From Eubacteriales bacterium (GTDB taxonomy: Bacteria; Bacillota; Clostridia; Oscillospirales; Oscillospiraceae): DNA of 33,532 bases. Positions 14,174 through 22,701 of this stretch are shown here, in pieces. Numbering within the stretch: the first letter of the stretch is position 1; the number at the start of each line of letters is the position of its first letter. Position numbers and translations under genes: made by a program. The stretch is from the NCBI GenBank assembly GCA_030529655.1, contig JAUMWJ010000024.1, positions 1 to 33,532 on the forward strand. The letters run 5' to 3'. The notes below the pieces were generated by a model. It had not been told where the DNA came from, searched no databases, and worked only from the letters and a program-made list of their open reading frames with translations.

Positions 14174-15496
14174 TTACTTCTTGGGAATGATAACTTCCTT
14201 GCCACCCATGTAGGGACGCAGGGCTGCGGGGATCACCACGCTGCCGTCGGGCCGGAGGTTGTTCTCCAGGAAAGCGATCAGCATACGGGGCGGAGCCACC
14301 ACGGTGTTGTTCAGGGTGTGGGGCAGATAGGTCTTGCCGTCCTCGCCTTTGACGCGGATCTTCAGGCGGCGTGCCTGGGCATCGCCCAGATTGGAGCAGG
14401 AGCAGACCTCAAAGTATTTCTGCTGACGGGGAGACCATGCCTCGATGTCGCAGGACTTGCATTTCAAGTCAGCCAAGTCGCCGGAGCAGCACTCCAACTG
14501 GCGCACGGGAATATCCAGCGAGCGGAACAGCTCCACGCTGTAACGCCACATTTTTTCGTACCAGTCCATAGATTCCTCGGGCTTGCACACCACGATCATT
14601 TCCTGCTTTTCAAACTGGTGGATGCGGTATACGCCGCGTTCCTCGATGCCGTGAGCGCCCTTTTCCTTGCGGAAGCAGGGAGAATAGGAGGTCAGGGTCT
14701 GGGGCAGCTTGTCCTCGGTCAGCATCTGGTCGATAAACTTGCCGATCATGGAGTGTTCGCTGGTGCCGATCAGGTAGAGATCCTCGCCCTCGATCTTGTA
14801 CATCATGGCGTCCATCTCGGCAAAGCTCATGACACCCGTCACCACATTGCCGCGGATCATAAAGGGAGGAATGCAGTAGGTAAAGCCCTTGTCGATCATA
14901 AAGTCGCGGGCATAGGCGGTCATGGCGCTGTGCAGACGGGCGATGTCACCCATCAGATAGTAAAAACCGTTGCCGGACACACGGCCGGCGGCGTCCATGT
15001 CAATGCCGTCAAAGCGTTCCATAATGTCGGTGTGATAGGGAATCTCGAAGTCGGGCGTGACGGGCTCACCGAAACGCTCCACCTCCACGTTACAGCTATC
15101 GTCCGGGCCGATAGGCACACTGGGGTCAATGATCTGGGGAATGACCATCATAATTTTGCTAAGCTGCTCGGTCACATCGTTGATGCGTGCGTCAAGCTGT
15201 GCCATGCGGTCGGCGTTGGCCTTCACGGCGGCGTTGTTGGCGTCGATCTGGGACTGCAGCTCGGCCTTTTTTGCCTCGTCCTCGCACTTTTTCAGCTGAC
15301 CGTACAGGGGGCCGTTTGCCTTGCTGAGCTTGTTGCGCTCAGCTTTCAGGGCATCGCTCTCCTGCATGGCGCTGCGCTTTTCGGCGTCCAGAGCAATGGC
15401 TTCGTCCACCAGAGGCAGCTTGGCGTTCTGGAACTTCTTGCGGATGTTTTCTTTGACCACTTCGGGATTTTCCCGTACAAATCGTATATCAAGCAT
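14174..15496 (-). CDS. serS: Seryl-tRNA synthetase, variant motif 3
   Basis: SerRS charges tRNA-Ser. The 440-residue protein starts MLDIRFVRENPEVVKENI and has the long N-terminal coiled coil (about residues 30-110) that contacts the tRNA long arm. Motif 2 is FRKEKGAHGIEERGVYRIHQF. The end of motif 3 keeps ALRPYMGG. The part usually reading GLAVGRTLVA is VVAPPRMLIA; the Arg is retained. The adjacent segment has extra cysteines (LECCSGDLADLKCKSCDIEAW). This looks like a divergent SerRS subgroup. No T-box was found upstream. The start at 15496 follows AGAGAGG. parB ends about 40 bp upstream. Confidence 0.93.
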   Translation of the reverse strand: MLDIRFVRENPEVVKENIRKKFQNAKLPLVDEAIALDAEKRSAMQESDALKAERNKLSKANGPLYGQLKKCEDEAKKAELQSQIDANNAAVKANADRMAQLDARINDVTEQLSKIMMVIPQIIDPSVPIGPDDSCNVEVERFGEPVTPDFEIPYHTDIMERFDGIDMDAAGRVSGNGFYYLMGDIARLHSAMTAYARDFMIDKGFTYCIPPFMIRGNVVTGVMSFAEMDAMMYKIEGEDLYLIGTSEHSMIGKFIDQMLTEDKLPQTLTSYSPCFRKEKGAHGIEERGVYRIHQFEKQEMIVVCKPEESMDWYEKMWRYSVELFRSLDIPVRQLECCSGDLADLKCKSCDIEAWSPRQQKYFEVCSCSNLGDAQARRLKIRVKGEDGKTYLPHTLNNTVVAPPRMLIAFLENNLRPDGSVVIPAALRPYMGGKEVIIPKK

Positions 15497-15519
15497 GGCT
15501 TGTAACCTCTCTTTATCAA

Positions 15520-15535
15520 TGTTTCATGTGAAACA
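15520..15535. promoter_or_regulatory. parS-like site abutting the spo0J stop codon
   Basis: TGTTTCATGTGAAACA differs from the canonical parS TGTTTCACGTGAAACA at one position. It lies between spo0J and serS, directly against the spo0J stop. It may be a second, weaker ParB- or Noc-type nucleation site. Confidence 0.65.
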
Positions 15536-16402
15536 TTATTTCTTTTTCATGGTATACAGGGCGTCGATCAGATCGTTCAAATCGTCCAGACCGTAGTATT
15601 CCAGCTCTATGTGACCTTTTTTGCGGCCGGAAACGATCTTGCAGCTGCGGTTCAATCGACTGCTCAGTTCACGGGCGGCTTCCTCGGCGTAATCCACGGA
15701 AATGCCTGTGTTTTGGGGTTTCTTCTTGTCCTCAGCGGTGAGTTTCTTTACCAAAAGCTCCGTCTGACGAACGGACAGGTCGTTCTTGATAATGGTCGCC
15801 GCCGCCTTTTCCTGTGCTTCCGGGGTGAGAGGCAGGAGAGTACGGGCATGACCGTTACTCAGCCGTCCGTCCTCCACCATGGCACGAACGGGAGGACAGA
15901 GGTTCAATAGACGCAGGGCGTTTGCCACGGCACTGCGTGATTTACCCACACGCTGGGCGGTTTCTTCCTGTGTCATGTTGTACTGGGTCATCAAAACCTG
16001 ATAACCCTCGGCTTCTTCAATGGGGTTCAGATCCTCGCGCTGCAGGTTTTCGATCATCGCCAGCTCCATGGCCTTGCGGTCATCGGCCTCGATGACGATG
16101 GCAGGCACTTCCTGCAAACCAGCCATACGGGCGGCACGCCAACGGCGTTCGCCGGCAATGATCTGATAGTAGCCGGATTGCAGCTTGCGGACCGTCAGCG
16201 GCTGAATGATGCCGTGTTCACGAATGGAATCTGCCAGATCAGCCAGCGCATCGGCGTCAAACTGTTTTCTCGGCTGGGAAGCGCAGCTTTCTACTTGTGA
16301 TATAGAGAGGAAAAGACTGTTCTTTTCCTCTTTGGTTTCCATTACATCGTCACCTAACAGGGCGGCGAGGCCTTTACCAAGACCTTTGGATGTGTTAGCC
16401 AT
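15536..16402 (-). CDS. spo0J: Chromosome-partitioning protein ParB/Spo0J
   Basis: ParB is the CTP-dependent clamp that loads on parS, spreads, and recruits SMC. The 288-residue protein has the N-terminal GLGKGLAALLG motif that stimulates ParA ATPase. The ParB/Srx CTPase domain holds SQPRKQFD and GERRWRAARMAGL. The helix-turn-helix is TQEETAQRVGKSRSAVANALRLL, and the C-terminus forms a dimerisation domain. I choose ATG at 16402, following AAAGGAG; a TTG one codon upstream is also possible. It is 18 bp downstream of soj, and a perfect parS lies upstream of soj. This is the standard soj-spo0J pair. Confidence 0.96.
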   Translation of the reverse strand: MANTSKGLGKGLAALLGDDVMETKEEKNSLFLSISQVESCASQPRKQFDADALADLADSIREHGIIQPLTVRKLQSGYYQIIAGERRWRAARMAGLQEVPAIVIEADDRKAMELAMIENLQREDLNPIEEAEGYQVLMTQYNMTQEETAQRVGKSRSAVANALRLLNLCPPVRAMVEDGRLSNGHARTLLPLTPEAQEKAAATIIKNDLSVRQTELLVKKLTAEDKKKPQNTGISVDYAEEAARELSSRLNRSCKIVSGRKKGHIELEYYGLDDLNDLIDALYTMKKK

Positions 16403-16420
16403 CAAAAAATCTCCTTTCCG

Positions 16421-17176
16421 TTAGGGATTCTTCTTCAAAAATTCGGCGGCAAGTGCGGTATAGGCCTCGGCGCCGCGGCAAGAGCGGTCATAGGAAGTAA
16501 TGGGCTTGCCGTGACTGGGTGCCTCGCTCAGTCGTACATTACGGGGAATCACCGTGCTGTAGACTTTGCCGGGGAAGAAACGCTTGACCTCCTGTGCCAC
16601 CTGCACAGACAGGTTGGTGCGTCCGTCAAACATCGTCAGCAGTACGCCCTCGATCTCCAGGCGGGGGTTCATGCTCCGTCGAACGATCCGCACGGTATTC
16701 ATCAGGTCGCTCAGACCCTCCAAAGCATAGTATTCTCCTTGCAGGGGAACCAACAGGGAGTGGGCGGCACAGAGCGCATTCAATGTCAGCAATTCAAGGG
16801 AAGGAGGGCAGTCGATCAAAATGAAGTCATAGTTTGCCTCCACAGCGTCCAGCGCAGTTTTCAGCAGGAACTGACGGTTCTCCATTTCGATCATTTCGAT
16901 GCCGGCACCTGCCAATGCCTTGCTGCTGGGCAACACATCGCCGTAAGGCGTAGACACAATGGCTTTCTCTGTCGGAACTCCGTTGATCAGCACATCGTAT
17001 ACCCCGTTGGACACGGATTTGTCCACGCCCATACCTGATGTCGCATTGGCTTGGGGGTCAAAATCGCACAGAAGCACGCGCTTACCGGCTTGCTTCAACG
17101 CTGCTGTCAGGTTGACGCAGGTAGTTGTTTTGCCCACACCGCCTTTTTGGTTGACGATCGCCACAATTTTTGCCAC
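16421..17176 (-). CDS. soj: Chromosome-partitioning ATPase ParA/Soj
   Basis: Soj is the Walker-type ATPase that binds DNA non-specifically and works with Spo0J; it also influences DnaA. Motifs are QKGGVGKTTTCVNL (deviant Walker A), DFDPQANATSGMG and LIDCPPSLELLTLNAL. The C-terminus shows NVRLSEAPSHGKPI, diagnostic of Soj. I prefer GTG at 17176, which yields the usual MAKIVAIVNQKGG start, over GTG at 17188. Neither has a good ribosome binding site, so the start is uncertain. A promoter at 17225-17252 lies upstream, and spo0J follows closely. Confidence 0.96.
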   Translation of the reverse strand: MAKIVAIVNQKGGVGKTTTCVNLTAALKQAGKRVLLCDFDPQANATSGMGVDKSVSNGVYDVLINGVPTEKAIVSTPYGDVLPSSKALAGAGIEMIEMENRQFLLKTALDAVEANYDFILIDCPPSLELLTLNALCAAHSLLVPLQGEYYALEGLSDLMNTVRIVRRSMNPRLEIEGVLLTMFDGRTNLSVQVAQEVKRFFPGKVYSTVIPRNVRLSEAPSHGKPITSYDRSCRGAEAYTALAAEFLKKNP

Positions 17177-17224
17177 GAAACAGCCCACTCGCTTTCTTTG
17201 GTAAAGTTTATTTCTGATTTATAT

Positions 17225-17252
17225 AGTATACCACAAAGATAAATTGTTGCAA
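17225..17252 (-). promoter_or_regulatory. Predicted promoter of soj-spo0J
   Basis: On the minus strand TTGCAA (17247-17252) and TATACT (17225-17230) are spaced by 16 bp. The parS palindrome lies about 40 bp further upstream. Confidence 0.65.
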
Positions 17253-17288
17253 GACTACGGCGAAAGAAAAATGCAAAAGTTTTGCAAA

Positions 17289-17322
17289 ACAGGCAGATGT
17301 TTCACGTGAAACATCTGCCTGT
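17289..17322. promoter_or_regulatory. Canonical parS inside a perfect 34-bp palindrome
   Basis: The core TGTTTCACGTGAAACA (17298-17313) is an exact parS match. The symmetry continues outward for nine more bases each side (left half ACAGGCAGATGTTTCAC). It lies between soj and the GH13 gene, four bases beyond the latter's stop codon. As RNA the palindrome would fold into a strong hairpin followed by GTTTTGC, so it may also act as a terminator for the GH13 transcript. Confidence 0.93.
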
Positions 17323-17325
17323 GGG

Positions 17326-19191
17326 TCACACCAATATAAGAGCAGAGAGCGGCGGCAGGCACAAATGCAGCAGCCGGTCACGAACAAAAAACTGCTGGGA
17401 GGTCAGCGCATCGGTTGCCAGGGAGGTTTCCCAAGGAAGCGTCAGCTCCAGCGGCTCGGTGGAAGCGTTCAGCGCAGTAACGGTGATTTCGTCGCCGCTC
17501 TGCCGCCGCAGAACAAGACCGCCGCCATTGGCGTAGAGATAGGTGATGTCTCCCGATTGCAGGGAAGGACGAGCGGCACGCAGATGGCCTAAGAGCTGAT
17601 AATAGCGCAGGAGTTTTTGATTTTCATTGCCCCAAGGGTAGGTGCCTCGGTTAAAGGGATCCTCGAAGCCCTCCATCCCCACCTCGTCTCCATAATACAC
17701 CGTGGGAGACCCGGGGAAGGAATAGAGAAGGGCTGCCGCCAGTTTCAGCCGCTGCAGACCCAAAAACCGCTCGGCAGGAGAGAGATGATAGCCGGCACGA
17801 CTGTCCTTGTCCCGGGGCGGCTGTGTGGCACCCAAAAGCGTCAAAATCCGGGGCGTATCATGGGTGGAGAGGGAATTCATGGCGGCGTAAAAGGCGGCAG
17901 GGGGATAGTTTTCCCGAATGGTTTCCATGGTTTCCTTAAAGTTTGCCGCATCGCCGCCCTGCAGCCATTCCAGCGCAGCGGTACGGAAGGGATAATTCAT
18001 CAAACCGTGGGTCTCTGCGCCCAATAAGTAGCGGCGGCGCTGTGAATAGGCGATTTTGTTGCTGCCGTCCTCCCAGACCTCACCCAGTAAAAAGCTGTCC
18101 GGCTTTTCCTCTGTCATCACGCGGCGAATAGCGGCAATAAAGTCGTCGGGCAGCTCGTCTGCCACATCCAGTCGCCACGCCGAGGCGCCTCGGCGCAGCC
18201 AATGCCGCACCACGCTGTCCTCGCCGGTGATCACAAACCGGCGATAGCTCGGCTCGTTTTCATTCACCGCCGGCAGCGTATGGATGCCCCACCAGGAGTC
18301 GTAGGAATCGGGCCAGTGATGAAACTGATACCACGGTGCGTAAAGGGAGGCAGGACTTTGTGCCGCACCCAACTGAGGATAATAGCCCTGCGCGTTAAAA
18401 TAGCGGCTGTTGGAGCCGGTATGATTGAACACGCCGTCCAGCATGACACGGAACCCACGCTTGGCGGCTTCATCGCAGAGTTGACGGAAGTCCTCCTCTG
18501 TACCCAGCATGGGGTCAATGGCCAAATAATCGGCCGTATCATAGCGGTGATTACTGGCCGCCTCAAAGATGGGATTAAGATAGAGGGTGGTTACAGAAAG
18601 ACTTTGCAGATAGTCCAGCTTGCTGATGATACCCCGTAAGTCGCCGCCGAAAAAATCACGGTTTGTCACCTCGCCGTTTGCCTCGGGACGGTAAAGCGGC
18701 GCTTCCGACCAATCGCGGTGGACAATGCGATCACCTACCGTACCGACAGGGTCGGGAAGACGGCTGCGACAAAAGCGATCTGGAAAAATCTGGTATGTCA
18801 CGCCTGCGCCAAACCATTGGGGCGTCTTGCTTTGGCCGTCATAGACGGTGAGCTGCCAGCGCTGCAGCTGGGATTCATGACAGTATCCGCTGCGTCCAAA
18901 GCAGACAATAGAGCCGTCACGACGCGTAAAGCGGAAGGCGTACCAGACAAGATCCGACTGCTGCGGCACGGTGAATGTGCCGCAAAACAGGTCGCCCTGA
19001 TCGCCGACGGCAGGCAGGGGAACGGTCAGCTCTGTGGCGGCAAATTCACAATGACATAAAAGCGCAGCGGAGACAAAACCCTCACGACGCAGAGGTCGGA
19101 GGGTAAATATAACCTCGGTGCCGCAGGCGGCGGCACCGAAGGGGAATTTATAACGACTGTCCCGAGGATCGAATACAAAGGCATCTGTCAT
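17326..19191 (-). CDS. Glycoside hydrolase family 13, neopullulanase/cyclomaltodextrinase-like
   Basis: The protein probably hydrolyses alpha-1,4 (and perhaps alpha-1,6) links in maltodextrins inside the cell, as there is no signal peptide. The 621-residue chain has an N-terminal immunoglobulin-like domain (about 1-115). A TIM barrel with the four GH13 regions follows: DGVFNH, WRLDVADEL (nucleophile Asp), LLGEVWEDG (acid/base Glu), and LSTHDTPR (transition-state Asp). A C-terminal beta domain ends the protein. GVTYQIFPDRF at the barrel start is typical of neopullulanase-type enzymes. ATG at 19191 follows GGAGG; a GTG five codons upstream overlaps that site. It follows the PBP2 gene by 24 bp. 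Exact specificity is uncertain. Confidence 0.93.
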   Translation of the reverse strand: MTDAFVFDPRDSRYKFPFGAAACGTEVIFTLRPLRREGFVSAALLCHCEFAATELTVPLPAVGDQGDLFCGTFTVPQQSDLVWYAFRFTRRDGSIVCFGRSGYCHESQLQRWQLTVYDGQSKTPQWFGAGVTYQIFPDRFCRSRLPDPVGTVGDRIVHRDWSEAPLYRPEANGEVTNRDFFGGDLRGIISKLDYLQSLSVTTLYLNPIFEAASNHRYDTADYLAIDPMLGTEEDFRQLCDEAAKRGFRVMLDGVFNHTGSNSRYFNAQGYYPQLGAAQSPASLYAPWYQFHHWPDSYDSWWGIHTLPAVNENEPSYRRFVITGEDSVVRHWLRRGASAWRLDVADELPDDFIAAIRRVMTEEKPDSFLLGEVWEDGSNKIAYSQRRRYLLGAETHGLMNYPFRTAALEWLQGGDAANFKETMETIRENYPPAAFYAAMNSLSTHDTPRILTLLGATQPPRDKDSRAGYHLSPAERFLGLQRLKLAAALLYSFPGSPTVYYGDEVGMEGFEDPFNRGTYPWGNENQKLLRYYQLLGHLRAARPSLQSGDITYLYANGGGLVLRRQSGDEITVTALNASTEPLELTLPWETSLATDALTSQQFFVRDRLLHLCLPPLSALILV

Positions 19192-19215
19192 GAAGCCAAC
19201 CTCCACGAAAGGAAT

Positions 19216-21300
19216 TTACTTGAGTACGGTATGTTCACCGACAATGGCAATTCCGACCTCGTCATGAGAGAAATAGGAGTTGATAATGTCCACGGCGGTG
19301 CTTGCCAGCGCCGCACCCGAACCGGCCTTTTCAATGGAGATCGCCACGGCGATCTGCGGATCGTCATAGGGCGCAAACGCCACAAAAACACCGTTCTGCG
19401 TCTGGGTATAACTGGTTTCCGCCGTACCTGTTTTGGCACCGGCAGATACCACGCATTGACTGAAGTTGCCTGCCAAGCTGGAGGTGGTCAAATTGTGCAT
19501 ACCTGACTTAATGGCTTCCACCGTACTGTCTTTCATTTTAACCACATTCAGCGGCTTTTCGTCATAGGCATAGACAAGGGTGGTATTATCACAGGATTTG
19601 ACGGTTTTCAGCAAATGCGCCGCATAATGCTCACCGTTGCCCACCAGCGTGGCAATATAATTGGCAAGCTGCAGGGGAGTGAACAGATTGTAGCTTTGAC
19701 CGATGGACGCCGTCAGCGTCTGGCCGTCTGTCCATTCAAGCCCGTTTGCCTCCGCATACTCGGGAGAGGCCACCGCACCCTTACTTTCCGCGCCGTCTTC
19801 GCCGCCGATCTCAATGCCGGTATACTCGCCAAGTCCGAACTGCCGCGCATAACTTGACAGCGTTTTGATACCTGTCAGTCGGCCCACCTCATAGAAAAAG
19901 TAGTTGCACGATACCGTCAGCGCCTGACTGACATTCACGCTGCCGTGTGTGCCGCCGGTGGAGGAATAGATCCAACACCTGGGCTGGGGAGAGGAATAGT
20001 AGTCATAAATGCCGCGGTCGATCACCGTGGTGTTGGGCGTAATGGTGCCGCTTTCCAAAGCGGCTACCGCTGTGCAGGGCTTAAAGGTAGAGCCGGGAGG
20101 ATAGGTGCCTTGTGTGGCACGGTTATATAACGGCGTACCCGCCTCATCATTGACAAGGTCATCATAAATCTCATCCCATTTGGACAGATCATAGGTGGGA
20201 TAAGATGCCATGGCCAGCACTTCGCCGTTACCGACACCCATGACCACCGCCGCTGCACCGCGTGTAACGCCATCGGTGGCGGTCATGCCTTGCACCGTCT
20301 TTGCCAGCGTGTTCTCGGTATCGGCTTGCAGGTCAATGTCCAGCGTCAGCGCCACCGTGTTGCCGGGCTGTGGCTCCTTGGTATACAGCTCACCTGTGAT
20401 TTTGCCCTCTGTGTTGGTGGTGATCAGGCGTGTACCGTCGGTGCCGTGGAGATAGTCCTCAAACGCCTCCTCTACACCGTCTCGCCCCACCAGCGTGTTC
20501 ATCAGATAGCCCTTATCACGATAGCCCACGATGCCGTTCTTCTCATCGCCCTCCCAGTCTTCTTTATAGATGGGGGAAAGACGGCCGAGAATGTGGGCGG
20601 CATAGGTGGTGTTATAGACACGAGCGGAAGCGGTGCCCGTTTCGACACCCTCATAATGCCCGTCCACTACCTGCGAAATCAGCTCCACCGTTACATCAGA
20701 GGCAAAGACATACTTGCTGTCAAGCAAGTGACAGACGGACAGCTCATACCGCACACCGGCGATCAGGCGCGCCTGTGCGTCTGTATAGGTGCTGTCAATG
20801 TGGTACATTTGACGCAGCAAGGTAAAAAACGCACCTGCATCCGTGTCGGGGAGAACCGTAGAGGATGTGTGATAGTTTATTTCATAATGATCCAGAAACA
20901 GCTTGAAGTTGTCATCCGTTCTGTTGGCATAGGATACAGGCACGGTTTTGCTTAACGGCAATGTATCACGCCATGCGACCCGATTCCTTTGACACAGTTG
21001 AATCAGACGCCAGATGGCAGCATTTTCTTGCCCATCATCATCGGAAAACACCGCATCATCCAATGTGAGCGTATAGGTCAGGCGGTTGGATACCAGCACC
21101 TTGCCGTTACGGTCCGTAATAATGCCGCGAGAGGCCTCCACCGTTTCCGTGGTGGCATTACTGGTGATGGATTTGGCACGGTATTCGCTGCCGTGTACAA
21201 TCTGCGTATAGTAAAGCACCGCTGAATATGCCAAAAGCACGGCTGCAAAAAAGCCGAGCAAAACACGGAGTCGGGTTTTCAAGGGGTCGTAAGATTTCAT
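19216..21300 (-). CDS. mrdA: Penicillin-binding protein 2 (elongation transpeptidase)
   Basis: PBP2 is the class B transpeptidase of the elongasome, cross-linking lateral-wall peptidoglycan. The 694-residue protein has an N-terminal cytoplasmic start and a single membrane anchor (RVLLGFFAAVLLAYSAVLYY). The PBP dimer domain holds ASRGIITDRNGKVLVSN. The transpeptidase domain has the SxxK motif STFK (Ser404), SCN, and KTG (Lys623 onward). Family assignment to PBP2 rather than a sporulation or division PBP rests on mreC and mreD immediately upstream. The start follows AGAAAGGAG. rodA is not adjacent. Confidence 0.93.
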   Translation of the reverse strand: MKSYDPLKTRLRVLLGFFAAVLLAYSAVLYYTQIVHGSEYRAKSITSNATTETVEASRGIITDRNGKVLVSNRLTYTLTLDDAVFSDDDGQENAAIWRLIQLCQRNRVAWRDTLPLSKTVPVSYANRTDDNFKLFLDHYEINYHTSSTVLPDTDAGAFFTLLRQMYHIDSTYTDAQARLIAGVRYELSVCHLLDSKYVFASDVTVELISQVVDGHYEGVETGTASARVYNTTYAAHILGRLSPIYKEDWEGDEKNGIVGYRDKGYLMNTLVGRDGVEEAFEDYLHGTDGTRLITTNTEGKITGELYTKEPQPGNTVALTLDIDLQADTENTLAKTVQGMTATDGVTRGAAAVVMGVGNGEVLAMASYPTYDLSKWDEIYDDLVNDEAGTPLYNRATQGTYPPGSTFKPCTAVAALESGTITPNTTVIDRGIYDYYSSPQPRCWIYSSTGGTHGSVNVSQALTVSCNYFFYEVGRLTGIKTLSSYARQFGLGEYTGIEIGGEDGAESKGAVASPEYAEANGLEWTDGQTLTASIGQSYNLFTPLQLANYIATLVGNGEHYAAHLLKTVKSCDNTTLVYAYDEKPLNVVKMKDSTVEAIKSGMHNLTTSSLAGNFSQCVVSAGAKTGTAETSYTQTQNGVFVAFAPYDDPQIAVAISIEKAGSGAALASTAVDIINSYFSHDEVGIAIVGEHTVLK

Positions 21301-21334
21301 GAGGTGCTCCTTTCAGGCAGAGGGATCCGTCCGA

Positions 21335-21838
21335 TCAATCCATTTGGGAACGGGTATGCAGCCGGCGAAAAGGGAAGAAAATCAAAGGCATACACACCAC
21401 AGAAAGCAACAGTTCCTTTGCCAACAGCAAAAGCGCAGGGGAAATGGCAAGGCCTGTACTGTATGAGAGAAACAAAATCTGCAGCAGATCACATAAAATG
21501 ATCGCCAGAACAGACACAATAACCGCGCAGAAAAAGCCCGGTACAAGCACACGCTTTGCAATGAGCATCGCTGCAGCTGCCGCCACAAAAAAGGCAAGCG
21601 TGTAAAAACAGGGAATCGGGCCGGTGGTCGTCAGATCCGTCAGCAAACCGAAGAACAGGGAAAACAGCAAACCCTCATTCCCTTCCCACATGGTGGCTAA
21701 TGCCACGATCACAGGAAGCAGAAACGGATGGATGCCCCAAACGGTCACATGGGGAAGTACCCAGCTCTGCAGCACCACAAAAAACAGGGTGGTGAGACTG
21801 TAAAACAACCATTTTAAGGTGTAGTCGCGTCGCGTCAT
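21335..21838 (-). CDS. mreD: Rod shape-determining protein MreD
   Basis: MreD is a membrane component of the elongasome linking MreC and PBP2. The 167-residue product has about five hydrophobic segments. Examples are LFYSLTTLFFVVLQSWVLP and LLFSLFFGLLTDL, the latter a typical MreD feature with the conserved GLLTD motif. The start at 21838 follows GGAGGGACGGT. It is 11 bp downstream of mreC and 34 bp upstream of mrdA. Confidence 0.92.
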   Translation of the reverse strand: MTRRDYTLKWLFYSLTTLFFVVLQSWVLPHVTVWGIHPFLLPVIVALATMWEGNEGLLFSLFFGLLTDLTTTGPIPCFYTLAFFVAAAAAMLIAKRVLVPGFFCAVIVSVLAIILCDLLQILFLSYSTGLAISPALLLLAKELLLSVVCMPLIFFPFRRLHTRSQMD

Positions 21839-21849
21839 ACCGTCCCTCC

Positions 21850-22689
21850 TCAGTCTACAATATCAAAGGAGGTGATGACAAAGACTTCGGTCAGTTCCGA
21901 CAGGTTTGCCTGGGGCGTAAGAATGGCATATTTGGTCAGTCCGCCATCATCGGTCATGATCTCCTCCACCGAGCCAATGACCAATCCGGACGGATAATAG
22001 CCGCCCAGTCCCGAAGTAACCACCAGATCGCCGTTATACAGACCGCTTTCGCTTGCCAGATAGTTGAGCTTTAAACGATTGCGGCTCATCAGCTCCAGAT
22101 CACCCATGGCCACCGTGGTTTCCCCTGTGCGAAAGACCTTTGCGCCGATCTGGGCCTCTGTGTCCAGCACCGTGGCCACGGTACACCAGTTCAGCCCCAC
22201 ATCCGTGACAATGCCCACCAGATAACCTTCGCTGTCTACCACGCAGTTGCCCTGTGCAATGCCGCAATTCGTGCCTTTGCCCAAAGTCAGCGTGGACGAC
22301 CAGTTGGTGATGCTGTGCTCGGTAATATACGCGGATTCAAAAACAAAATCCCGGCGCTGCTGGCGCAGTGCCAGCAGCGTACGCAGACGCTCATTCTCCT
22401 CACTGTCCGCATTGGCCTGACGCACGCTTTGCTCCAATGAGGCGATCTGGCGGCGCAGCTCGGCATTCTCTTTTTGTAATTCCTCCACCGATGTAAAGTG
22501 GTCGGAAAGGTTGCCTGTCCAACGGGACACAGCCGCACCTGCCGCACGAAACGGCGATGCCACCACACCGGCAGCATTGCGCAAAAATCCCGAGCCGCCA
22601 CCGACAGACGATACAATGCACATTATGACCGCAATCAGCGTGACCGCGGATAGGATCAGTATTCCGGTTTGTGAGAAGAATTTTTTCAT
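21850..22689 (-). CDS. mreC: Rod shape-determining protein MreC
   Basis: MreC is an extracytoplasmic scaffold of the elongasome. The 279-residue protein has a single N-terminal membrane segment (GILILSAVTLIAVIMCIVSSV). A coiled coil follows (VEELQKENAELRRQIASLEQ), then the double beta-barrel with GNCVVDSEGYLVGIVTDVG and GLGGYYPSGLVIGSV. mreB would normally lie just upstream; here Maf does, 12 bp away. The start at 22689 has AAGGAA upstream. Confidence 0.95.
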   Translation of the reverse strand: MKKFFSQTGILILSAVTLIAVIMCIVSSVGGGSGFLRNAAGVVASPFRAAGAAVSRWTGNLSDHFTSVEELQKENAELRRQIASLEQSVRQANADSEENERLRTLLALRQQRRDFVFESAYITEHSITNWSSTLTLGKGTNCGIAQGNCVVDSEGYLVGIVTDVGLNWCTVATVLDTEAQIGAKVFRTGETTVAMGDLELMSRNRLKLNYLASESGLYNGDLVVTSGLGGYYPSGLVIGSVEEIMTDDGGLTKYAILTPQANLSELTEVFVITSFDIVD

Positions 22690-22701
22690 GATTTCAATTC
22701 C

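Noticed and set aside
14318-15505. 395-codon open frame opposite serS
   Set aside because: It is antisense to a gene with clear SerRS motifs and has no start signal.
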